From Pseudomonas triticifolii (lineage in GTDB: Bacteria > Pseudomonadota > Gammaproteobacteria > Pseudomonadales > Pseudomonadaceae): DNA of 64,000 nt. How positions within the stretch are numbered: the stretch's first letter is position 1; each line of letters starts with the position of its first letter. The stretch lies in NCBI RefSeq assembly GCF_014358015.1, contig NZ_JACONV010000001.1:434001-498000 (forward strand). Reading direction: 5' to 3'. This document shows positions 36,762-44,043 of this stretch, piece by piece. A model generated the notes under the pieces. It worked only from the letters and a program-made list of their open reading frames with translations. It was not told where the DNA came from and searched no databases. A program made the position numbers and the translations under genes.

Positions 36762-38017
36762 GTACTGCTCAACCCCCACGCCTGATCCTGCGCAACGGTC
36801 GCTTGCTAGACCTGGAACAGGGACAACTGATCTCGGGTCAGGAAGTCGTGATCCAGGGCGAACGCATCGTGGATGTTCGCCCTGAAGGCGAGCCTGCCGG
36901 ACCAGACGATCAGGTGATCGATCTGGGCGGCAAGACCGTGATGCCAGGCCTGATCGACTGCCATGTGCACGTGTTGGCGTCCAACGCCAACCTGGGCATG
37001 AATGCGCTGCAACCCAATGCAATCATCATGTACCGCGCCTTGCCGATTCTGTCCGCCATGCTGGATCGCGGTTTTACCACCGTGCGTGATGCAGGCGGCG
37101 CTGACTGGGCGCTGGCGCGTTCCATTCAGCTGGGGCTGATTCCGGGGCCGAGGATCTTTGCCTCGGGCAAGGCGCTGTCCCAGACCGGCGGCCATGGCGA
37201 CATGCGCGCTCGCGGTGAACTGCTGCTCAACGAACCCTGCTCCTGCTGCTTCCGGGCCGGTGCGATTGCGCGGGTGGTGGACGGCGTCGACAACGTTCGT
37301 CTGGCGGTGCGCGAAGAGCTGCAACAAGGCGCCAACCAGATCAAGATCATGGCGTCGGGCGGGGTGTCTTCACCCACTGACCCGATTGCCAACACGCAGT
37401 ACAGCGAGGCTGAAATCCGCGCGATTGTCGATGAGGCTGCCGCGGCCAATACCTACGTCATGGCACACGCCTACACCGCACGCGCCATTCGCCGGGCCAT
37501 TGAGTGCGGCGTGCGCACCATCGAGCACGGCAATCTGGTGGACGCCGATACAGCCCGTTTGATGGCCGAAAAAGGCGCGTTTGCGGTGCCGACCCAAGTC
37601 ACCTACGAAATGCTCGCTGAATACGGCGAGCGTTTCGGCCTGCCTGCCGACTCGGTGGCCAAGATCGAGGACGTTCGTCAGGCCGGACGTAATGCGCTGC
37701 TGCTGTTCGCTGAAGCCGGAGTGCCGATGGGCTATGGATCCGATCTGTTGGGCGAGATGCATGAGTATCAGACTCATGAACTGAAGATTCGCGCCGAGGT
37801 GCTGGGCAATCTGGCGGCACTGCGCAGCGCGACCAGCGTGGCGGCGCAGATTTTGCAACGCGAGGGTGAGCTGGGTTGCATCGCCAAGGGCGCAATGGCC
37901 GACGTACTGGTAGTGGATGGCGATCCGCTGACTGACATCCACTGCCTGGTGGGTCAAGGCGAGCGACTGGCGATGATTGTTCAGGGTGGTCACGTGCGCA
38001 AGAACACGCTGAGCTGA
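36758..38017 (+). CDS. Amidohydrolase-superfamily metal hydrolase (prolidase-like group)
   Basis: A 419-residue amidohydrolase. Metal ligands: DCHVHV near residue 66, the carboxylated-Lys-like KIMASGG near 197, HAY near 231, EHGN near 251 and GYGSD near 327. Around these sit the usual two beta-sandwich strands at both ends (GRLLDLEQGQLISG; KGAMADVLVVDGDPL). The set and order resemble Xaa-Pro dipeptidase/carnosinase-like amidohydrolases (Sgx9260-type) rather than hydantoinase or cytosine deaminase. It begins inside the MHS stop codon, so import and hydrolysis are co-expressed. Probably cytoplasmic since no signal is seen. Exact substrate not determined. Confidence 0.82.
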   Translation: MSTAQPPRLILRNGRLLDLEQGQLISGQEVVIQGERIVDVRPEGEPAGPDDQVIDLGGKTVMPGLIDCHVHVLASNANLGMNALQPNAIIMYRALPILSAMLDRGFTTVRDAGGADWALARSIQLGLIPGPRIFASGKALSQTGGHGDMRARGELLLNEPCSCCFRAGAIARVVDGVDNVRLAVREELQQGANQIKIMASGGVSSPTDPIANTQYSEAEIRAIVDEAAAANTYVMAHAYTARAIRRAIECGVRTIEHGNLVDADTARLMAEKGAFAVPTQVTYEMLAEYGERFGLPADSVAKIEDVRQAGRNALLLFAEAGVPMGYGSDLLGEMHEYQTHELKIRAEVLGNLAALRSATSVAAQILQREGELGCIAKGAMADVLVVDGDPLTDIHCLVGQGERLAMIVQGGHVRKNTLS

Positions 38018-38037
38018 CTGGCGATCCTGGCTCCGGG

Positions 38038-38167
38038 GCCGGTGTATTCAGCCGAAGTGTTGCGCCCGAAAGGCAGTCTTCGTGGACAAACGCAACGCCG
38101 CCCGGTCCACTCCTACGCGCTGAAAACCGGTTTCAGCCAGTGGGAGCGGACTTGTCCGCGAAGGGGC
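38038..38167 (-). repeat. Composite ~128-bp interspersed repeat, copy 2 (inverted)
   Basis: Reverse complement of copy 1 at 30051-30180 with about ten mismatches by eye. It contains CTGAAAACCGGTTTCAG at 38120-38136 and a REP-like end, GTGGGAGCGGACTTGTCCGC. It lies between the convergent amidohydrolase and polysaccharide deacetylase genes. Confidence 0.8.
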
Positions 38168-38195
38168 CGGTATATTCAATCGAAGGGTTGCTGAC

Positions 38196-39095
38196 TCAAT
38201 CAGCGTTATGGTCCCAGATCCAGTTCCACAGGCCTGGGAGCTTCACGGGTTCCGCATCATCCTTGACTGTACGAGCCATGGCTGCGCGCTGCAATTGCGC
38301 GCTGTCATCGTAGAAAGGCCTGGAAGACAGCCGCACGCCGGTCTGGTTGGCGCTGTCGACCAGAATCTGCAGGTACTCTCGCGCATGTCTCGCGGTATAG
38401 CGGTTCAGGTCATGGAAGGTCACCACCACCGGAATCACCCCATCGACCGCCGGTAACTCGCCGGCGGCGATGCGTTCGCGTACTTGTGACAACTGACTGA
38501 CCATATTGGAGCGCCGCCTGAGGCTGAAGTTGTAGCCCCAGATTTTTCCATCATTGGCGCTCAGATCGGTCAGCAGCACATGCAGCCCATGTCGCTGGTA
38601 AGCGCTGAACGTACGTTTGTCGTAATTCCAGAAAGGCGGGCGCAGTAAAACGGTCGGCCTGCCGGTGATCGACTCGATGATCGCGCGACCTTGAGTCAGC
38701 GAATGATCCAGTTCGTCTGGCGACAACGAGCGATGGTTGGTGTGATGTGGCGTTGCAGTGTGAAAGCCCAGTAGATGACCTTCCTGGTGCTCGCGGTACA
38801 TGAGCGCCCGCCCCTCGTCACTGTTGCCCGCACCGGTGGCGCCGGTCTGCACGAAAAATACGGCCTTGATGTTCGGTTCAAGCGGATTGTCGGCCAGGCT
38901 GTCGAGCACTTCGGCGGTCGGGTTGTGAAAGCGTGATGCGCTCGGACCGTCGTCGAACGACAGCAGGAAGCGAACCGGTGGCTGCTGACGCAGCCGCTCG
39001 GCGGTCTGGGGCGTCAGCGGGACCGGCGCGCTGATGCAGGCAGACAGGCTCAAGGCAACCGCCAGTGCGCACAATGCCGTGAAGGAGGGTTTCAT
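38196..39095 (-). CDS. Polysaccharide deacetylase (NodB-homology) lipoprotein
   Basis: A 299-residue lipoprotein: signal peptide MKPSFTALCALAVALSLSAC with the lipobox cysteine at residue 20. The NodB domain starts FLLSFDDGPSASRF near residue 45. It has the HHTNH metal motif, RPPFWNYDK and TFHDLN near the end. ATG at 39095 is preferred because it gives the lipobox signal; an ORF extension to 39152 does not. The family removes N- or O-acetyl groups from peptidoglycan or polysaccharides. Here it would act at the outer membrane or in the periplasm. It is convergent with the amidohydrolase, upstream of a REP-rich gap. Confidence 0.88.
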   Translation of the reverse strand: MKPSFTALCALAVALSLSACISAPVPLTPQTAERLRQQPPVRFLLSFDDGPSASRFHNPTAEVLDSLADNPLEPNIKAVFFVQTGATGAGNSDEGRALMYREHQEGHLLGFHTATPHHTNHRSLSPDELDHSLTQGRAIIESITGRPTVLLRPPFWNYDKRTFSAYQRHGLHVLLTDLSANDGKIWGYNFSLRRRSNMVSQLSQVRERIAAGELPAVDGVIPVVVTFHDLNRYTARHAREYLQILVDSANQTGVRLSSRPFYDDSAQLQRAAMARTVKDDAEPVKLPGLWNWIWDHNAD

Positions 39096-39233
39096 AACCG
39101 GGTGTTCCAAATGACCAGTCAATACACGTGCCCATAACGGGCGTTCTGCCATTCTTCCCTGCCCGGCCCATCCAGTGCATCTTCATCTGCGGTGCACACA
39201 CTAGCCCTGCCCCGTTATTAAAGCCATAGCCGC

Positions 39234-40361
39234 TCATGAAGCTTGCGCACGATCACGGTCAGAAAGTGTTGCCGGGTAAACAACCACGGCGGCACGCAGC
39301 TTGTCAGTCCCAAAACAGCTCATTCGATTGAAGTCGGCATGGCTCACGGGCAGATGCTGGCAGTCGATAGCCTGACGGTGCAGGCTGTGGTCGATATCCG
39401 GGTCATGCAGGTAGACGAAATCGTTGTCGCAATCCGTGACCATCACCCAATGCGGCGCCTTGGAGCGGGTGAGGCGATAGCTGCTGATCAGCACCAGCGG
39501 CTTGCCGCCCTCCGCCAGCACACGCGGCAGGTTCAGGGCATGATCGGCCAGCATCTGGACGCCTGAATCGTCCAGTTCACGACAAAACTGCTCGTGTACC
39601 AGACGTACCACCTGCTTCTTGGTATCACTGCGCACACCGTTCAGAAACAAAGGCCCGGACACCGACACCAACAGTTTCACGCCAAAGCCGCGCCGCCAGG
39701 CTGCCAGAGCCAGTCCCTGCGGACTGCATCCGCCATGGCCCGAGGTCATGAATACGGTGGTCGCCTCCCGCCAGATCTGCAACTCCTCGGCACGCACCAT
39801 CGAGCGCTCGGGTTGCAAGGCTTTCATCGCCATCAACAGGCAGGCCGGGCCGCAGGTGAAATCCAGTGTTTGCTGATAGTAAGGCACCGAACGGCCGTTA
39901 TGCCGGGCGTGCTCGACAATACGTTTTTCATAACGCAGCGCAGGCGCATGGTCCTGATAGTAATCATCGACCTGCGCGAAGCGCCGATAGCCGCTGCGCT
40001 CATACAGGCCAATGGCGGCGAGGTTATCGGGGCGCACCTCCAGACGCAGATAGGCGCAGTCGCGCTCGACCGCCTGCTGCTCTGCACGCTGCAACAGGTG
40101 CTTGCCAAGCCCCTGACCCCGTGCGGTGTCGGCAATCGCCAGCGAATACAGACGCCCCAGCGATGTGCCACGGTGAAACAGCACCAGCGCATAACCGGTC
40201 AGCTGTCCGGCACGCTCGGCCACGATCAGACAAGCATTGGCCCGACGAATCATCCAGTTGAAACTGCGGGCCGTCAGCCGGTCCCCTTCAAAGCACTGGT
40301 TCTCCAGAAACAACAAACCTTCGACATCGGATTCCACTGCACCGCGAAATATAAAGTCCAT
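39234..40361 (-). CDS. GNAT acetyltransferase fused to a C39-like peptidase domain
   Basis: About 375 residues. The N-terminal GNAT domain (residues 1-140) has LYSLAIADTARGQGLGKHLL. The C-terminal C39-like papain-fold domain has YYQQTLDFTCGPACLLMAM with the oxyanion Gln and catalytic Cys, HWVMVTD with His and the Asp in DPDIDHS. This GNAT-C39 fusion is typically found beside RLAN-RimK ATP-grasp proteins. It is divergent from such a gene here, about 90 bases apart. The ATG at 40361 is chosen; a GTG six bases upstream is possible. Suggested role: trimming or acylating a peptide made or modified by the ATP-grasp enzyme. Substrates are unknown. Confidence 0.85.
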   Translation of the reverse strand: MDFIFRGAVESDVEGLLFLENQCFEGDRLTARSFNWMIRRANACLIVAERAGQLTGYALVLFHRGTSLGRLYSLAIADTARGQGLGKHLLQRAEQQAVERDCAYLRLEVRPDNLAAIGLYERSGYRRFAQVDDYYQDHAPALRYEKRIVEHARHNGRSVPYYQQTLDFTCGPACLLMAMKALQPERSMVRAEELQIWREATTVFMTSGHGGCSPQGLALAAWRRGFGVKLLVSVSGPLFLNGVRSDTKKQVVRLVHEQFCRELDDSGVQMLADHALNLPRVLAEGGKPLVLISSYRLTRSKAPHWVMVTDCDNDFVYLHDPDIDHSLHRQAIDCQHLPVSHADFNRMSCFGTDKLRAAVVVYPATLSDRDRAQAS

Positions 40362-40453
40362 CTGCACCGCCGTAAAAGTTGTGTAACGAAACGGGACATT
40401 TCAATAAGCACATGCTTAATAGAAAGGACTGTTTCCCATCGGATCGATTACCC

Positions 40454-42040
40454 ATGTCAGCGGCGCAGGTGAAGATGAACGAAGTATCGGCTCAACGTGA
40501 AGTTTCAGCAACAACGAAACGGGCTTATCCCGCCGTTCCTTTTGCAGCACAGAGCCAAGTTGTCATTATTGTCGAGCGACTGGAAGACTGGGCGTCCTAC
40601 TTCCCCAGCGAAGACCTGATGACCGCGCAGGATTATCTTGAAAAACCGCTGAAAGCCACAGCAGGCAAGCGTGTACAGGTCATCAACCTGTGCCGGAGTT
40701 ACAAGTATCTGGGTCACGGCTACTACTGTTCGCTGTTGGCGGAGGCGCGCCAGCATCATGTAATTCCGTCTGTACGCACGGTCAGCGAACTGACACGCAA
40801 GTCACTGTACGGATTGGCACTGGATGACCTGGACAAGTTGCTGGAAACTGCACTTCAGGATCACCCTTATGACGACACCGACAGTTTTACACTGACCCTT
40901 TACTTTGGTCAGACGACCCTGGCCCCGCTCAACGATCTGGCGCGCCAGTTGTTCGAAGCGTTTCCCTGTCCGATTCTGCTGGTTGAATTCCGCAAGCGGG
41001 ACAACTGGCACATTTCAGGTATCAAGGCCGGCGCACTGCCCCGCTTGCGTGATGATCAGCAAGACGAGTTCGCCCTTGCGCTGGATGGCTTCAGTCGCAA
41101 GATCTGGCGACAGCCGAAGTCGCGCCGTCTGGCCCGCTACGACCTGGCGATCCTGCATGATCCGCAAGAGCAATTGCCGCCCTCCAATGCCGAGGCGCTG
41201 GCCAGTTTCATTCGCGTCGGCCAGCGGCTGGGTATCGATGTCGAGCTGATCGAGAAGAAGGACTATGCGCGACTGGCCGAATACGACGCGCTGTTGATCC
41301 GCGAAACCACCAGTGTCGATAACCATACCTACCGCTTTGCCAAGAAAGCGGAAAGCGAGGGGTTGGTGGTCATGGATGACTCCACGTCCATTCTGCGCTG
41401 CACCAACAAGGTGTACCTCACCGACCTGCTCAAGAGCCACGATCTGGGAATGCCGCGTACAGAAATCCTCTACAAGGACAGGCCCGAAGAACTGGAAAGT
41501 GTTGCTGAACGTCTCGGTTTTCCACTGGTGCTGAAAATTCCCGACGGCTGTTTCTCGCGCGGTGTCATCAAGGTCAGTACGCCCGAAGAAATGCAGGCAG
41601 CGACGGCTCAGTTATTCGAGCATTCGGTGTTGCTGCTGGCACAGGAGTTTTTCTACACCGAGTACGACTGGCGCATCGGCATCCTCAACCGCAAGCCGAT
41701 CTTTGCCTGCCAATACTTCATGTCCAAGGGGCATTGGCAGATCTACAACCACAAGGCCGTCGGTGCCGAAATCAATGGCGAATGCCGCACTCTGGCGGTT
41801 CACGAAGCGCCACGAGCCGTGGTCGAACTGGCGCTCAAGACCGCTAACCTGATCGGTGACGGCCTTTACGGCGTTGACCTGAAGCAGGCAGGCGACAAGG
41901 TGGTCGTCATCGAAGTCAACGACAACCCCAACCTGGACGCCGGTATCGAAGACGCTTACCTGCAGGACGATCTGTACAGCCTGGTGCTGGAGGAGTTTAT
42001 CCGCCGCCTCGAACTCAAACGCCTCGGTCAGGCCTGGTGA
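40454..42040 (+). CDS. RLAN-domain RimK-like ATP-grasp amidoligase
   Basis: About 528 residues. An N-terminal RLAN domain (VVIIVERLEDWASYFPS, RVQVINLCRSYKYLGHGYYCSLLAEARQHH, about residues 35-200) precedes an ATP-grasp domain (about 290-520): FPLVLKIPDGCFSRGV, the catalytic EFFYTEYDWRIGIL and VIEVNDNPNLDAG. RimK-type enzymes form amide bonds between an amino group and a carboxylate. The ATG at 40454 is preferred, although the ribosome-binding site is weak; the frame extends upstream to 40379 and the next ATG is at 40475. A CorA-like gene follows after six bases, and a GNAT-C39 gene is divergent. The cluster is a predicted peptide-synthesis or protein-modification system of unknown product. 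Confidence 0.85.
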   Translation: MSAAQVKMNEVSAQREVSATTKRAYPAVPFAAQSQVVIIVERLEDWASYFPSEDLMTAQDYLEKPLKATAGKRVQVINLCRSYKYLGHGYYCSLLAEARQHHVIPSVRTVSELTRKSLYGLALDDLDKLLETALQDHPYDDTDSFTLTLYFGQTTLAPLNDLARQLFEAFPCPILLVEFRKRDNWHISGIKAGALPRLRDDQQDEFALALDGFSRKIWRQPKSRRLARYDLAILHDPQEQLPPSNAEALASFIRVGQRLGIDVELIEKKDYARLAEYDALLIRETTSVDNHTYRFAKKAESEGLVVMDDSTSILRCTNKVYLTDLLKSHDLGMPRTEILYKDRPEELESVAERLGFPLVLKIPDGCFSRGVIKVSTPEEMQAATAQLFEHSVLLLAQEFFYTEYDWRIGILNRKPIFACQYFMSKGHWQIYNHKAVGAEINGECRTLAVHEAPRAVVELALKTANLIGDGLYGVDLKQAGDKVVVIEVNDNPNLDAGIEDAYLQDDLYSLVLEEFIRRLELKRLGQAW

Positions 42041-42046
42041 CGTCCG

Positions 42047-42976
42047 ATGATCAAAGGCCTGAAACTCGATGCAAACCGCCTGCAAGCCTGTGATCCACAC
42101 ACCGCTCAGGTGCTGTGGTTCAGCAAACCGGACGCCAGCGAGCGCACGCTGCTAGCGGAGCGTTTTCATCTGGATGAGCATGCGGTGGCATCCGCATTGG
42201 ACCCGGATGAAATATCCCGCATCGAGTTTCACCCCGATGCATTGTTTCTGATCTGGAAGCGGCCCGAGAACTATTCGGGCCAGGACAGTTTCTCGTTTGA
42301 TGTCTCGTCATTCGGCGTCTTGCTCAAGCAGGATCAGTTGCTGTTGATCTGCGACGACGACCAGCCACTGACGTCACTGGTAACGCAACGCCCTCTGGAT
42401 CAGCCGCTGGATATCCTGCTGGAAATGCTGTTCAACAACATCCATCACTATCTGGGCCACTTGAAGGTGATCAAGATGGTGGCGCGCGAACTGCAGCAGA
42501 AATTCAATTCCTCACTGGAAAACCGCCATTTGCTGCAGATGTTCAACCTCAGCGAAAGCCTGGTGTATTACATCAACGCGATCCACAGCAACGGTACGGT
42601 CCTGACCCGCCTGCGCAATCATGCGCAGGGCAAGCAGTATGGCAGCGCGGTCCTGGCGCTGATCGACGACATGATCATCGAGAACGACCAGTGCTACAAA
42701 CAGGCTGAAATCTACTCGACGGTCTTTGCCGGGCTGATGGATGCACGGGGCAATCTGGTCAACAACAGCACCAACACCCTGCTGCGCAAGCTGACCCTGA
42801 TTAATGTGGTCTTCCTGCCGCTGAATCTCATCGCCGGGATCGGCGGCATGTCGGAATTCAGCATGATGACCGCCCCGCTGCAGTGGTGGGTCAGCTATCC
42901 CGCATTGCTTGTCGCCATGCTGGGTATGGGCGCTGCGATGATCTGGGGATTGCGCAGGATGGCGCGCTCGGCGTGA
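42047..42976 (+). CDS. CorA-family metal ion transporter with a variant pore motif
   Basis: A 309-residue CorA-like protein, with an N-terminal cytoplasmic domain, a long helical region (about 135-240) and two C-terminal membrane segments (LINVVFLPLNLIAGIGGM and WWVSYPALLVAMLGMGAAMIW). The canonical GMN signature between them reads GMS (GGMSEF), so selectivity may differ from the Mg/Co transporter. It starts six bases after the RimK-like gene and is likely co-transcribed. ZntB-like proteins also belong to this family. Ion specificity cannot be told from sequence. Confidence 0.85.
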   Translation: MIKGLKLDANRLQACDPHTAQVLWFSKPDASERTLLAERFHLDEHAVASALDPDEISRIEFHPDALFLIWKRPENYSGQDSFSFDVSSFGVLLKQDQLLLICDDDQPLTSLVTQRPLDQPLDILLEMLFNNIHHYLGHLKVIKMVARELQQKFNSSLENRHLLQMFNLSESLVYYINAIHSNGTVLTRLRNHAQGKQYGSAVLALIDDMIIENDQCYKQAEIYSTVFAGLMDARGNLVNNSTNTLLRKLTLINVVFLPLNLIAGIGGMSEFSMMTAPLQWWVSYPALLVAMLGMGAAMIWGLRRMARSA

Positions 42977-43030
42977 TGAGAGGTCGGCGAAAGCGTCATG
43001 CCCGTTGCCAGCAGATCGTTTGATAGATCG

Positions 43031-43055
43031 CATCGCCGGCAAGCCGCCTCCCACA
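43031..43055. repeat. Solo REP element
   Basis: CATCGCCGGCAAGCCGCCTC followed by CCACA is identical over 25 bases to one arm of the REPIN at 22485-22510. It lies between the convergent CorA-like gene and the DUF1989 gene. Confidence 0.8.
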
Positions 43056-43118
43056 ATATCTCGATTAATCATCAATGGACATGTGATCTGATAAGCCGCC
43101 GCTCAGGACGCCAGAAAT

Positions 43119-43970
43119 CTAGATCTCCCACTCAGCCTTGGCGATCTGCAGACCGTGCAGCCCTTTGTACGCTGCGCGCTGTGGAGGCTGCCAGCCTTCC
43201 AGCAGGGACGCTTGCAGGTCATAAATTTCGACACCCAACGGCCTGCATACACTTAACGGATCCTGAGCATCCGGCCCCCACATCGGCAGCGACAGGTCGC
43301 CGCCCGGACAGGTAGACAAGGCGCACAGCAGATCGATTTCGGCGAAGAACTCAAGATAATCCCCCTTCTGCGCCGGGCAAGCCTTCATGAAGTACATGTC
43401 GTCATGGTTAAGCCCCGTGCACTGGAAAATGTTCAATACGTCGTGCACATCGAATTCGGTCAGACCGTAGGGCAGCACCGCGCGTGTCAGGTTCGAATGG
43501 CAATGATGATGGAAGTCCTCGCCGGTCAGCATCTTATTGACGTAGGGGTCGCAGCGCGTCCCCAGCAGGTCATGCAGTCGCCCACCGTGCTCGTCGATGC
43601 CGTAACTGGCCAGACTGTCGTCGGTGATGGTCACCATGGGTCGCAGGAATGGCAGGTTCGACCAGAGCCGGTCGTGAGTGCTGACATGAGCGCCCTGCAA
43701 CTGACGGGTTCTGGCCGCCCACAGTCGCTCGCGGGGATCATTGGCGTTCCAGACGTTGAAATCACCCACCTGCGGGCCGACCGGTGTGGTGACGCGAAAC
43801 ACTTGCCCGGCCTTGACCTTCCAGGCGCGACCGGTGCGGATCGGCACTTCGAACTGCTCGACCAGGGTGCGCTGCTGGGCATTGGCGCGGATACGCTCGT
43901 AAAAGGCCGTATCAACCTGCAGTGCGGCACCTTTGCTCACCTGATAAGCGGCTGGATAGTCTTTGTACAT
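43119..43970 (-). CDS. DUF1989 (urea carboxylase-associated) family protein
   Basis: A 283-residue DUF1989 protein. Characteristic blocks are VKAGQVFRVTTPVGPQVGDFNVWN, SNLPFLRPMVTITDD, HHHCHSNL and LNIFQCTGLNHDDMYFMKACPAQKGDY, with conserved His and Cys residues that may bind a metal. Members are often encoded with urea carboxylase or guanidine-related genes, but none is present here, so this is a lone copy. AGAGG lies six bases before ATG. Downstream genes (the SOS cassette) run in the same direction but end upstream of it, so they are unlikely to share a job. Function not assigned. Confidence 0.75.
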   Translation of the reverse strand: MYKDYPAAYQVSKGAALQVDTAFYERIRANAQQRTLVEQFEVPIRTGRAWKVKAGQVFRVTTPVGPQVGDFNVWNANDPRERLWAARTRQLQGAHVSTHDRLWSNLPFLRPMVTITDDSLASYGIDEHGGRLHDLLGTRCDPYVNKMLTGEDFHHHCHSNLTRAVLPYGLTEFDVHDVLNIFQCTGLNHDDMYFMKACPAQKGDYLEFFAEIDLLCALSTCPGGDLSLPMWGPDAQDPLSVCRPLGVEIYDLQASLLEGWQPPQRAAYKGLHGLQIAKAEWEI

Positions 43971-44043
43971 GCAAGGCCTCTCGTGGGCAGAATGGGAATG
44001 CGTTCAATGCTGCAAATTGCGAGCCTGTTTCGCGCCCCTGCGG

